Source of the DNA: Stutzerimonas stutzeri
GTDB taxonomy: Bacteria > Pseudomonadota > Gammaproteobacteria > Pseudomonadales > Pseudomonadaceae
Assembly (NCBI GenBank): GCA_002387205.1
Contig: DGLA01000016.1
Location: 403,327-467,326 of the forward strand
DNA: 64,000 nt
Reading direction: 5' to 3'
In this document: piece after piece, positions 34,036-42,838 of the stretch
How the letters are laid out: every line of letters begins with the position of its first letter
How positions within the stretch are numbered: position 1 is the first letter of the stretch
Made by a program: the position numbers and the translations under genes
Notes under the pieces: generated by a model
What the model was told of the DNA's origin: nothing
The model's database searches: none
The model's input: the letters and a program-made list of their open reading frames with translations, nothing else

Positions 34036-34458
34036 GTGGAGCCGGAATCCATCGTCTACGGCAGTATCCGCGATTGGCCTTCGGCTGACGTAGGGGAGTG
34101 CCGGCAGCGCAGGGCTGTCAATCGCCGTGCACTGGACCGCTTGCCGCTAGGGGAGGGCTGGCCCTTCATTGGCCGTGAGATGTTTTCATGCTGCGCCGAG
34201 GAAGGCGTCTACCAGACGCAGGTGATCCACTTTGGCGCCAGCTATCGAGCGGTCGAGTACGAGTGGGCGCTGTGGGTCCGCAATTTCGAGGCGCTTCTCG
34301 ATGAGCTGTATTGGACCAGCGCGGTGGTGCACTTGGAAACCGAGCTCAACGGCACGCACACCTTTCGCTGGGATACCGATAGCGGCTCGCATAGCCCTCA
34401 CCAACGTGATCTTCGCATGCGCTGCGCCTGGGAGCGCGACGGCGGGGTGCTCGGCTAG
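34036..34458 (+). CDS. Conserved hypothetical protein (140 aa)
   Basis: I do not recognise the family. The protein is soluble, aromatic and acidic (SYRAVEYEWALWVRNFEALL, ELYWTSAVVHLETELNGTHTF), with no signal peptide or helix-turn-helix. GTG 34036 has GGAG seven bases before it. It converges on yheU with a three-base gap. Composition is like its neighbours, so recent transfer is not suggested. Confidence 0.6.
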   Translation: MEPESIVYGSIRDWPSADVGECRQRRAVNRRALDRLPLGEGWPFIGREMFSCCAEEGVYQTQVIHFGASYRAVEYEWALWVRNFEALLDELYWTSAVVHLETELNGTHTFRWDTDSGSHSPHQRDLRMRCAWERDGGVLG

Positions 34459-34461
34459 CGC

Positions 34462-34692
34462 TCAGTCGTCCAGCCATTCCTTCGGCACGTCGCGCTTGAG
34501 TGCCAGTTGACACTGCTGATGATCAACATCGAAGAAGATCACGGCGGTGCCTTTGCTCAAGGCGTGGCGCACCCGTTCGACCCGCGTCTGCAGCGGCGTC
34601 TCGTCACCGTTATCGGTGCCATCGCGGGTGACGAAGTCCTCGATCAGACGAGTCAGGGTGTCAGGTTCGAGCTGGTCGTATGGAATGAGCAT
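34462..34692 (-). CDS. YheU family protein (UPF0270)
   Basis: The 76-residue protein MLIPYDQLEPDTLTRLIEDF..., with HALSKGTAVIFFDVDHQQCQ, matches the YheU/UPF0270 family of small proteins with unknown role. ATG 34692 lies ten bases downstream of the hybrid-kinase stop, so it is probably co-transcribed. In P. aeruginosa the same small gene follows the same kinase. Confidence 0.87.
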   Translation of the reverse strand: MLIPYDQLEPDTLTRLIEDFVTRDGTDNGDETPLQTRVERVRHALSKGTAVIFFDVDHQQCQLALKRDVPKEWLDD

Positions 34693-34702
34693 CGGCTTCT
34701 GT

Positions 34703-37474
34703 TCAGGTAGGGTGGTGCAGGTCGGGTTCGATGATCGGGGCGTCCAGGAACCTGTCGAGGCAAGCATACAGCTGCTCGCTGGCCAACGGCTTGCCGATGA
34801 AATCATCCATGCCGGCATCCCGGCCCTGGCGGCGGTGTTCTTCAAGCACATGGGCAGTGAGCGCGACGATCGGTACCGCCGGTATACCCCGTTCGGCCTC
34901 GAAACGACGAACCTGTCGGCTGGCTTCGAAACCATCCAGTTCCGGCATCTCGCAATCCATCAGGATGAGCTGCACTGCTCCTGGGTCCAGACAATAGGCT
35001 TTGACTGCGCGGCGCCCGTTCTCGGCAATGATGACCTCGTAGCCCCGTTTGCGCAGCAGACTGGACACGACCATCTGACTCACGGGATTGTCTTCGGCAA
35101 TGAGAATGCAAGGTCTGGCGTTCATGCGGGGCAGTTCGCCTTTAGCCATCGCTGCGCCATCTGAGGGCGTTTGGGGTGGCTGGTAGAGCCGGTGCAGGGC
35201 GTCGCGTAGCGGGCCAAGCAGTAGCGGCAGTGGCAAGCTGGCCAGTCGCAGCGACGAAGCAACAGGAATCTGCTCGTCCTGGGGCGGATACAGCAGCATC
35301 ACGCGCTGATCCGGCTCGAGCTGGCCGGCCAGCGGGGTGAGCCACGAGAGCGGATTGCCTGTCCAGGGCGCCACTATGACCAACAGCGAGGCAGTGGTCT
35401 GATCGTCGAGGTAGCGAGGCAACCGTTGCGGCTCCTCGCAGCGAACGATGCGCATGCCCCAGCGGCTGAGCAAATTGCCCATCGCATCCAGGGCGCACGG
35501 ATCTCCAGACGCAATCACTGCCGTATGCCCCTCGAGCAGCGGGATAAGGGGGTCGAGGGTGCCGCCTGCTTCACGCAGCGGCATATCGAAACTGAACCGG
35601 CTACCGTGACCAGGCGTACTCTGCACTTCGATGCAACCGCCCATCATCTCCACCAGCTCCTTGCTGATGACCAGCCCCAGCCCGCTGCCGCCATAACGGC
35701 GCGTGGTGCTGGAATCGCCCTGGGCGAACGAGACGAACAGCTGACTCAGGACTTCTGCACGCATCCCAATGCCGCTATCGGTGATCGCAAACACCAGACT
35801 GCGCGCTTCCTGCGGCCCCTGGCGGCTGATCTCCAGCAACACGCATCCCCGTTCGGTGAACTTCAGTGAGTTGCTGAGCAGGTTCATCAGGACTTGCTTG
35901 AGGCGGGTCGGGTCACCTCGCAGGCGACGGGGGACGCCAGGTCCGAGGCTGAGATGCAGGCCCAGTTGCTTTTCCAGTGCCTGGGCCGTGAACAGGCTGA
36001 TGGTTTCGGAAACCAGCGTCTCCAGATCGAATTCGATGTCTTCCAGAACCATCTTGCCCGCGCCAATGCGCGCATAGTCGAGGATGTCGTTGATGACCGT
36101 CATCAGCGAGTTGCTCGAGCTGGAGATGGTGTCCAGGTAGAACCGCTGGTTGCGGTCCAGCGGGGTTTCACGCAGCAGTTGCAGCATTCCCAGCACGCCG
36201 TTGAGCGGCGTGCGGATTTCATGGCTCATTTTTGCAAGGAAACGGCTTTTCGCCTGATTTTCGCTTTCTGCCCGCTCGGCTGCCTGGCGCGACCTGAAGC
36301 CTTCTTCCTTGAGCAGGTTGATGCGGTCGGCAAGCCCGATGGACAGGGTGATCAGCTCGAAAGCGATGCCGATCTTGACGACCGGGGCGCCGTATAGACC
36401 AAACAGGTTCACGCCCAGTGAACCGGCTGTGACGATGACGAAGGTGGCTAGCAATACGCCCCAGGCGAGCGTGTAGTACAGGCCATAGCGCACGCCGCGG
36501 CCCCATACGAAAGCTCCGGTAAGGAGCAGGCCGATGGACACCCCGATGACCATGACGCTGGCCAGTACGCTCCAGGTTTGCATGTCGAGCACGAAGCCGG
36601 ACGCCAGCGCACCGACCGCTCCGGCCAAGGTGACTTGCAGCGCGATGTCCAGGCGCGGGAAATACTCCCGGGTGTGAAGGAAATGCCTGCTGAACTGCAC
36701 GGCAATCAGGCAATGGCTGAGCATCAGCGCATAGATGCCCAGCGCAACGACGCCGCCGGCATCATTCAGCCATTTGACCAGCATGCCATCGAAGCTGAGG
36801 GTGAACAGGCCTACGTTCAGGTTGTAGATCAGATACCAGAAGTAGGCTGGTTCCCGCAGCGAGAGGAAGAGAAAGAAGTTGTAGCAGAACATCGCGAACA
36901 GCACGCCGTAGAAGGCGCCGGCAAAGCCCATCGATTCTTCGGTGGCTTCGGCGTTTGCCGCATAGCTGCTGAAATACAGCGGGAGGTACAGGGTGCTGGT
37001 GCTCTTGACACGCAGCAGCACGGTCGAAGTGCCGGGTTCCAGATCAAGGGGAAACCAGAAGTTGCTGACCTTGACCGAGCGTTGGCTGAACGGATGGCCG
37101 TCTCCCGATTGCTGCCGGCTGATCCGGCCGTCCGGGTGACGCAGATAAAGCTGGATGTCGTCGAGCAACGGATAGTTGATCTCGACAAAGCCGCCGACGG
37201 GGGCGTTCAGCTGGTTATCGAGATCGACTCGGAACCACCAGACCGAGTCGTTCTTGCCCTTGTTGGCGTGAATGCCTCTTACTGGCTCGAAGGTTTCCTG
37301 CGGCAACGCGAATACTTCAGCCGCGCTCAGTTCTGCGCCGGGATCTCTGAGAAAGTAGGTACTGCTTCCCAGGGCCTCGCGAAAATGCTGTGAGTCCACC
37401 TGCACGGGTGCAAACGCCCAGACCTGAGCGGACAGGCAGAACAGGAACAAGGGCAGACATAGACGCGAGAGCAT
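34703..37474 (-). CDS. 7TMR-DISM hybrid histidine kinase
   Basis: The 923-residue protein has a signal peptide, a periplasmic 7TMR-DISMED2 domain (about 30-170: SVWWFRVDLDNQL, FVEINYPLLDDIQLYLRH), seven membrane helices (about 185-390), a HisKA domain with His418 in AKMSHEIRTPLNG, an HATPase domain (VLMNLLSNSLKFT, GSGLGLVISKEL), a degenerate receiver (about 640-760) and a C-terminal receiver with phospho-Asp in LILMDCEMPELDGFE. DISMED2 domains are thought to bind carbohydrate-like ligands. The first receiver-like segment lacks the acidic pocket. It sits beside the NAGGN operon as in P. aeruginosa. Confidence 0.9.
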   Translation of the reverse strand: MLSRLCLPLFLFCLSAQVWAFAPVQVDSQHFREALGSSTYFLRDPGAELSAAEVFALPQETFEPVRGIHANKGKNDSVWWFRVDLDNQLNAPVGGFVEINYPLLDDIQLYLRHPDGRISRQQSGDGHPFSQRSVKVSNFWFPLDLEPGTSTVLLRVKSTSTLYLPLYFSSYAANAEATEESMGFAGAFYGVLFAMFCYNFFLFLSLREPAYFWYLIYNLNVGLFTLSFDGMLVKWLNDAGGVVALGIYALMLSHCLIAVQFSRHFLHTREYFPRLDIALQVTLAGAVGALASGFVLDMQTWSVLASVMVIGVSIGLLLTGAFVWGRGVRYGLYYTLAWGVLLATFVIVTAGSLGVNLFGLYGAPVVKIGIAFELITLSIGLADRINLLKEEGFRSRQAAERAESENQAKSRFLAKMSHEIRTPLNGVLGMLQLLRETPLDRNQRFYLDTISSSSNSLMTVINDILDYARIGAGKMVLEDIEFDLETLVSETISLFTAQALEKQLGLHLSLGPGVPRRLRGDPTRLKQVLMNLLSNSLKFTERGCVLLEISRQGPQEARSLVFAITDSGIGMRAEVLSQLFVSFAQGDSSTTRRYGGSGLGLVISKELVEMMGGCIEVQSTPGHGSRFSFDMPLREAGGTLDPLIPLLEGHTAVIASGDPCALDAMGNLLSRWGMRIVRCEEPQRLPRYLDDQTTASLLVIVAPWTGNPLSWLTPLAGQLEPDQRVMLLYPPQDEQIPVASSLRLASLPLPLLLGPLRDALHRLYQPPQTPSDGAAMAKGELPRMNARPCILIAEDNPVSQMVVSSLLRKRGYEVIIAENGRRAVKAYCLDPGAVQLILMDCEMPELDGFEASRQVRRFEAERGIPAVPIVALTAHVLEEHRRQGRDAGMDDFIGKPLASEQLYACLDRFLDAPIIEPDLHHPT

Positions 37475-37662
37475 GTGATCGACTCGGGGGCTTGCAAAGC
37501 CGCGATACGCGGTTTTTCCAGTTACGCAGACGGCAAACCCAGGTTCGCCTGATGCCTGCTCGAGGCACCCATGCAGTTCAGAGGCTGCGACTTTGCCCGG
37601 ATAGAAGCCGCCTCGCAATTGGCAGATGCCTCAAGTTGGCGGCACATCATGAAACGTACAGG

Positions 37663-38862
37663 TCATTGGGATGAATCGTCGTTGTGCTTGTCGAAGATCG
37701 AATCGACTGCCGGCACCCGCGTGTCGTTTTCCATCTGGGTGACATGCTCGAGCTGGTGGCTGAAATTCTCCAGTGAATCCTTACCGGCATGGGCGTCACT
37801 GGCAAAGACTGGCGGGCTCAGCAGATAGGCGCAAACCAGTCTGCTCATGGCGGCCAGGCTGTCGATGTGGGTGCGTTCATAGCCGTGCGTGGCGTCGCAG
37901 CCAAAGGCAAGCAGGGCCGTACGGATGTCATGGCCCGCTGCGATCGCTGACTGGGCGTCGCTGTGGTAGTAGCGGAACAGGTCACGCCGGACCGGGATCT
38001 CGTTGCCTGCGGCCAGCTTCAGCAAGTGTCGCGACAGGTGAAAATCGTAAGGGCCGCCGGAGTCCTGCATGGCCACGGTCACGGCGTGCTCGCTGGATGC
38101 CTGGCCCTTGGCAGTAGGCGCGATATCGATGCCGACAAATTCACTGACATCCCAGGGCAGGGCGCCAGCAGCGCCGGAGCCGGTCTCTTCGGTGATGGTA
38201 AACAGCGGGTGGCAGTCGATGGGCGGCTCGCGACCGCTTTCAACGACCGCCTTCAGGGCCGCCAACAGCGCCGCAACACCGGCCTTGTCATCAAGATGGC
38301 GCGAGCTGATGTAGCCGCTGTCGGTGAATTCGGGCATGGGATCGAAGGCAACGAAATCGCCCACGTTTATCCCAAGCGCCAGGGTGTCCGCACGGCTCTG
38401 GGTGTAGCCATCGAGCCGCAGCTCGACGTGATCCCAGCTGATCGGCATCTCGTCGACCGCAGTGTTGAAGGCGTGACCCGATGCCAGCAGCGGCAGCACG
38501 CTGCCGCGCACCACTCCGGTGTCGGTAAACACACTGACGCGGCTGCCCTCGGCGAAGCGGCTTGACCAGCAGCCTACAGGTGACAGGCCAAGCCGGCCGC
38601 TGTCATGGATTTCCCGAACGCTGGCCCCGATGGTGTCCAGGTGCGCTGCGATGGCTCGGTCCGGGCTGTAGCGGCGTCCCTTGAGCGTGGCGCGAATGGT
38701 ACCCCGGCGGGTCAGTTCGAAAGGAATACCCAGCTCCTTCAGGCGCTCGGCGACATAGCGGACGATGGTGTCCGTGAAACCGGTAGGGCTGGGAATGGCG
38801 AGCATTTCCAGCAGCACACGCTGCAGATAATTCAGGTCAGGTTCTGGAAGTTTTGCAGTCAT
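37663..38862 (-). CDS. M42-family peptidase of the NAGGN osmoprotectant system
   Basis: The 399-residue metallopeptidase has the M42 metal and catalytic set: AAHLDTIGAS, SSRHLDDKAGVAALLAAL, FTITEETGSGAAG, FVGIDIAPTAKG and HSDAQSAI. It is the third gene of the asnO-ngg operon; this association defines the NAGGN-system M42 peptidase family. A role in turning over the osmolyte dipeptide or its precursors is inferred, not proven. The gap to ngg is 140 bases and holds a palindromic repeat. Confidence 0.88.
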   Translation of the reverse strand: MTAKLPEPDLNYLQRVLLEMLAIPSPTGFTDTIVRYVAERLKELGIPFELTRRGTIRATLKGRRYSPDRAIAAHLDTIGASVREIHDSGRLGLSPVGCWSSRFAEGSRVSVFTDTGVVRGSVLPLLASGHAFNTAVDEMPISWDHVELRLDGYTQSRADTLALGINVGDFVAFDPMPEFTDSGYISSRHLDDKAGVAALLAALKAVVESGREPPIDCHPLFTITEETGSGAAGALPWDVSEFVGIDIAPTAKGQASSEHAVTVAMQDSGGPYDFHLSRHLLKLAAGNEIPVRRDLFRYYHSDAQSAIAAGHDIRTALLAFGCDATHGYERTHIDSLAAMSRLVCAYLLSPPVFASDAHAGKDSLENFSHQLEHVTQMENDTRVPAVDSIFDKHNDDSSQ

Positions 38863-38900
38863 TGTCAGTCCTTAGCGGCGAACGAAATGCTGCCGCTATG

Positions 38901-38964
38901 TTGTAGGTGAGTTTGAGCTGCGATCAGCCGCAAGCGAGGTGGCGACGGGGCGCCGACACCTACA
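38901..38964. repeat. Palindromic intergenic repeat between ngg and the M42 gene
   Basis: TGTAGGTG (38902-38909) and CACCTACA (38957-38964) are perfect inverted arms around 47 bases. The enclosed sequence can form further pairing (GCGATCAGCCGC, GGCGACGGGGCGCC). Such elements recur between genes in pseudomonads; only one copy was found here. It could stabilise or attenuate the operon mRNA. Confidence 0.55.
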
Positions 38965-39002
38965 GGTGCCGGAGCGCGAACAAAGGAGTCGCTCTGCCCC
39001 CG

Positions 39003-40745
39003 CTAGCGGTTCCCGTGGCTCAACGGAAACAGCAGATCCACGAAGCGCTCAGCCGTGGGCTGCGGGTGGTGATTGGCAAGACCGACCCGCTCGTTCGCCT
39101 CGATGAAGACGTACTCGGGCTGATCTGCCGCGGGCACTAGCAGATCGAGGCCGACCACCGGGATATCCAGCGCGCGGGCGGCACGAACGGCAGCGTCGAT
39201 CAGCTCGGGGTGCAGTTGATCGGTCACATCATCGAGCGTGCCGCCGGTATGCAGATTGGCGGTGCGTCGAACCGTCAGATGCTCGCCACGTGGCAGTACG
39301 CTGTCGTAATCGAAGCCGGCTTCGCTCAGGCACCGCTGGGTTTCCTCATCCATTGGAATCTTGCTTTCGCCCCCGGTGGCGGCCTGGCGGCGGCGACTCT
39401 GGGTTTCAATCAACTCTCGAATGGTGTGGCTGCCGTCGCCGACGACTTCAGCCGGTCGGCGGATTGCCGCAGCGACTACCTCATAGCCGATCACCACGAT
39501 GCGCAAATCGAGGCCGGGATGATAGCTTTCGAGCAGCACACGCTGATCGAAGTGGCGTGCTCGGCCAATCGCTTCTTCGACATCTTCGGGGTTGCGCAGG
39601 TCGACCGACACTCCGTGGCCCTGCTCGCCATCGAGCGGCTTGACCACGACGCTGCCGTGCGCTTCGAGAAACGCGGCGTTGTCTTCGGGTGAACCAGCCA
39701 GCTGCTGGGCTGGCAGCTTCAGGCCGGCGCGGGCGAGTGTACGGTGGGTCAGGCTCTTGTCCTGGCAGAGCGTCATGCTCACGGCAGACGTGAGATCCGA
39801 CAGCGATTCACGGCAGCGCACCTTTCGACCGCCCTGGGTAAGGGTGAACAAGCCGGCCTCGGTGTCGTCGATGCTGATCTCGATGCCGCGCCGGCGCGCT
39901 TCGTCAACGATGATCCGGGCGTAGGGATTGAGCTCGGCTTCCGGGCCAGGGCCCAGAAACAACGGCTGGTTGAAGGTGTTCTTGCGCTTTACCGTGAAGG
40001 TCTGCAGGTCGCGGAAGCCCAGCTTGGCGTAGAGCGCCTTCGCCTGCTTGTTGTCATGCAGGACCGACAGATCCAGATAGGCCAGCCCACGTCCCATGTA
40101 GTGCTCGATCAGATGACGCACCAGGGCTTCGCCGACGCCCGGGCGAGTGCAGCTCGGCGCGACCGCGAGGCACCAGAGGCTCGAGCCGTTTTCCGGATCG
40201 TTGAACGCCTTGTGGTGATCCAGGCCCATGACGCTGCCAATGATCTGGCCGGAATCGTCATCCTCGGCGAGCCAATAGACAGGACCGCCCTGATCCCTGG
40301 GGGTACAGAGCTCCGGGTTTACCGGCAACATATGGCGGGATTGATACAGGCAGTTGATCGCCTTCCAGTCCGCCTCGCTCTGGGCCCTTCGGATACCGAA
40401 GCCGCGGAAGCTGCGCCGTGCCGGTCGGTAGTCGGTAAACCAGATGCGCGACGTGTCGGACGGGTCGAGAAACAACTGCTGCGGCGCGTAGGCAAGCACC
40501 TGGTGTGGCGCGGCAACATAAAGCGCGATGTCGCGTTCGCCAGCCTGCTCGTGGAGCAGGTCTGCGGCGAGCTTTTCCGGATCGGAATATGTATGGCCAA
40601 TCAGGATGCGGCCCCAGCCACAGTGCAGCGTCACGGGCGCCTGGGGTTCATCCTGGCCATCCTCGGCGAGCCGTTGCTGCAAGCGCTCGTAGGTCGGTGT
40701 CTGGCCGCGCAACAGTCGCTGTCCATAGGCTTGGGACTTCTGCAT
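39003..40745 (-). CDS. ngg: N-acetylglutaminylglutamine synthetase (GNAT-ATP-grasp)
   Basis: The 580-residue fused enzyme has a GNAT acetyltransferase part (about 105-285: FGIRRAQSEADWKAINCLYQ, LWCLAVAPSCTRPGVGEALV, YLDLSVLHDNKQAKALYAKL) and a C-terminal ATP-grasp ligase (about 330-575: SVVVKPLDGEQGHGVSVDLR, DLRIVVIGYEVVAAAIRR, VFIEANERVGL). It joins two glutamines and acetylates them to make the NAGGN precursor. ATG 40745 has AAGGA upstream; ATG 40769 is possible. It lies between asnO and the M42 peptidase. Confidence 0.93.
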   Translation of the reverse strand: MQKSQAYGQRLLRGQTPTYERLQQRLAEDGQDEPQAPVTLHCGWGRILIGHTYSDPEKLAADLLHEQAGERDIALYVAAPHQVLAYAPQQLFLDPSDTSRIWFTDYRPARRSFRGFGIRRAQSEADWKAINCLYQSRHMLPVNPELCTPRDQGGPVYWLAEDDDSGQIIGSVMGLDHHKAFNDPENGSSLWCLAVAPSCTRPGVGEALVRHLIEHYMGRGLAYLDLSVLHDNKQAKALYAKLGFRDLQTFTVKRKNTFNQPLFLGPGPEAELNPYARIIVDEARRRGIEISIDDTEAGLFTLTQGGRKVRCRESLSDLTSAVSMTLCQDKSLTHRTLARAGLKLPAQQLAGSPEDNAAFLEAHGSVVVKPLDGEQGHGVSVDLRNPEDVEEAIGRARHFDQRVLLESYHPGLDLRIVVIGYEVVAAAIRRPAEVVGDGSHTIRELIETQSRRRQAATGGESKIPMDEETQRCLSEAGFDYDSVLPRGEHLTVRRTANLHTGGTLDDVTDQLHPELIDAAVRAARALDIPVVGLDLLVPAADQPEYVFIEANERVGLANHHPQPTAERFVDLLFPLSHGNR

Positions 40746-40825
40746 GGTGCATTCCTTGGAGCTTGTCATGACTTCACGGCGGTAACGGCTCGGCGCTCGC
40801 TCGCCGCGTCGTCATGATCGGGTTC

Positions 40826-42598
40826 TTAGAGGCCTTGTTCGCTCAACCATAGATTGACCGCAGCCAGTTGCCACAGCTTGGAGCCACGCAACGGTGTCAG
40901 CTGCCCTTCGGGATCATTGAATAGCTTGTCCAGCATCGCCGGGTTGTACAGCCCGCGGTCCTGGCTCGGGTCCGTGAGCAGCTCCCGCACCCAGTTCAGC
41001 GTATCGCCCTCGAGATGCTTGAGCCCCGGCACCGGGAAATAGCCCTTGGGACGATCGATGACTGCTGCCGGAATAACCTTGCGCGCCGCTTCCTTGAGCA
41101 CATACTTACCGCCATCCGGCAGTTTGTACTTGGCTGGAATGCGCGCGGAAAGCTCCGCCACGTTGTGATCGAGAAACGGCACCCGCGCCTCCAGGCCCCA
41201 GGCCATTGTCATGTTGTCCACACGCTTGACCGGGTCGTCTACCAGCATCACCGTACTGTCGATTCGCAGGGCCTTGTCGACAGCCGCATCGGCGCCGGGT
41301 TGGGCGAAATGCTGACGTACGAAATCGCCGGAAAAGTCGCCCTTGACCCACTGCTGCTGCACCGTGTCGGCGTATTCTTCGAAGCTGCGGTCGCGGAAGG
41401 CCTGCAGGTAAGCCTCGACCGGATCCTCTGCACCGTCCACCTGTGGATACCAGTGGTAGCCGGCAAACAGCTCGTCTGCACCCTGGCCGCTCTGTACCAC
41501 CTTGCAGTGTTTGGACACCTCACGCGAGAGCAGATAGAAGGCGATGCAGTCATGGCTGACCATCGGCTCGCTCATGGCGCGGAAGGCGGCGGGCAGCTGT
41601 TCGAGGATTTCCCTTTCCTGAATGCGCAGCTGGTGATGGCGCGTCCCGTAATGCTGGGCAATCAGGTCGGAATACTTAAACTCGTCACCGCGCTCGCCGC
41701 CTGCATCCTGAAAGCCGATGGAGAAGGTTTGCAGATTATCGGCGGCACCCGCTTCGCGAAGCAGGCCGACCAGCAAACTGGAGTCGACTCCGCCGGACAG
41801 CAGCACGCCAACGTCCACTGCTGCGCGATGGCGCAGGGCAACGGACTCGCGCAGGGTCGTCAGGGTGCGCTCTTGCCAGTCTTCGAAGCTGTAGTGCTGT
41901 TCCTCTTCCGAGGCGCCGAACTCCAGCGTCCACCAGCGGTGCTGGCTGGCCTTGCCGCTGGCATCGACACGCATGAAGGTACCTGGCGGCAGCTTTTCGA
42001 TGCCTGCGATGAGCGTGTCCGGTGCGGGCACGACGGCATGGAAGCTCATGTAATGGTTCAGTGCCACCGGATTCAGCACACCGGCAATGTCGCCACCCTT
42101 GAGCAACGCCGGAAGGGTCGACGCAAAGCGCAGGCGCTCGCCGGTGCGCGAAAGATACAGCGGCTTGATGCCGAGGCGATCCCGCGCAATGAAAAGCTCC
42201 TGCCCGTCGCGCTGCCAGATGGCGAAGGCGAACATGCCGTTCAGGCGGGGCAGCAGGGCTTCGCCCCAGGCGTGAAAACCCTTGAGCAACACCTCGGTGT
42301 CACCGCCGGAGAAAAAGCTGTAACCCAGTGCCTCGAGTTCGGCACGCAGTTCCGGGTAGTTGTAGATGGCGCCGTTGAACACCATGGAAAGGCCGAGCGC
42401 CGAATCGATCATCGGCTGGCCAGAGGCCTCGCACAGATCCATGATTTTCAGACGCCGATGCCCCAGTGCGAGAGGCCCGTGGCTATTGAAGCCGCAGGCA
42501 TCCGGTCCACGCGAGGTCAGGGATTGGGTGATGCGTTCAACGGCAGCCAGATCGGCCGGTTGATTATCGAAGCGAAGTTCGCCAGCTATGCCACACAT
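40826..42598 (-). CDS. asnO: N-acetylglutaminylglutamine amidotransferase
   Basis: The 590-residue asparagine-synthetase-like enzyme has the class II glutaminase start MCGIAGELRF (nucleophile Cys2), SLTSRGPDACGF, MVFNGAIYNYPELR, and a synthetase domain with VGVLLSGGVDSSLLVGLLRE (ATP pyrophosphatase loop) and QSGQGADELFAGYHWYP. It converts N-acetylglutaminylglutamine to the amide NAGGN, a compatible solute made under osmotic stress. ATG 42598 follows AAGGA and gives the Cys2 required for activity. It is the first gene of the operon, behind an AlgU-like promoter. Confidence 0.94.
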   Translation of the reverse strand: MCGIAGELRFDNQPADLAAVERITQSLTSRGPDACGFNSHGPLALGHRRLKIMDLCEASGQPMIDSALGLSMVFNGAIYNYPELRAELEALGYSFFSGGDTEVLLKGFHAWGEALLPRLNGMFAFAIWQRDGQELFIARDRLGIKPLYLSRTGERLRFASTLPALLKGGDIAGVLNPVALNHYMSFHAVVPAPDTLIAGIEKLPPGTFMRVDASGKASQHRWWTLEFGASEEEQHYSFEDWQERTLTTLRESVALRHRAAVDVGVLLSGGVDSSLLVGLLREAGAADNLQTFSIGFQDAGGERGDEFKYSDLIAQHYGTRHHQLRIQEREILEQLPAAFRAMSEPMVSHDCIAFYLLSREVSKHCKVVQSGQGADELFAGYHWYPQVDGAEDPVEAYLQAFRDRSFEEYADTVQQQWVKGDFSGDFVRQHFAQPGADAAVDKALRIDSTVMLVDDPVKRVDNMTMAWGLEARVPFLDHNVAELSARIPAKYKLPDGGKYVLKEAARKVIPAAVIDRPKGYFPVPGLKHLEGDTLNWVRELLTDPSQDRGLYNPAMLDKLFNDPEGQLTPLRGSKLWQLAAVNLWLSEQGL

Positions 42599-42628
42599 AA
42601 GGTCCTTACCGGTATATCCGTTCGAAAG

Positions 42629-42656
42629 TGTGACTGGCACGCGGACCGTGAAGTTC
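42629..42656 (-). promoter_or_regulatory. Candidate AlgU/RpoE-type promoter of the NAGGN operon
   Basis: On the minus strand GAACTT (42651-42656) is followed after 17 bases by TCACA (42629-42633), close to the AlgU pattern GAACTT-N16/17-TCTGA. It would start transcription about 25 bases before the asnO ATG, leaving room for the AAGGA ribosome site. AlgU responds to envelope and osmotic stress, which fits an osmolyte operon. Confidence 0.5.
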
Positions 42657-42838
42657 AGGTTTCTTGACGGGCGTGACCGGCTGCAAGCGATCTGCAGCAA
42701 GGCGCGGCGCGGCATTGCAGATCAGTCGCGCATGCCTTGCCAGTCGCGCAGCTGCCTCCGGGCAATACGAAAAACTACCGTTGCGGGCCGGCACCCTGCA
42801 CGAGTGAGGGAACCCCTGCAGGCGCTGTGATCCATCAC

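Noticed and set aside
41015..42667. Long plus-strand open frame over asnO
   Set aside because: It lies antisense to the intact amidotransferase with all catalytic motifs; no independent coding evidence.
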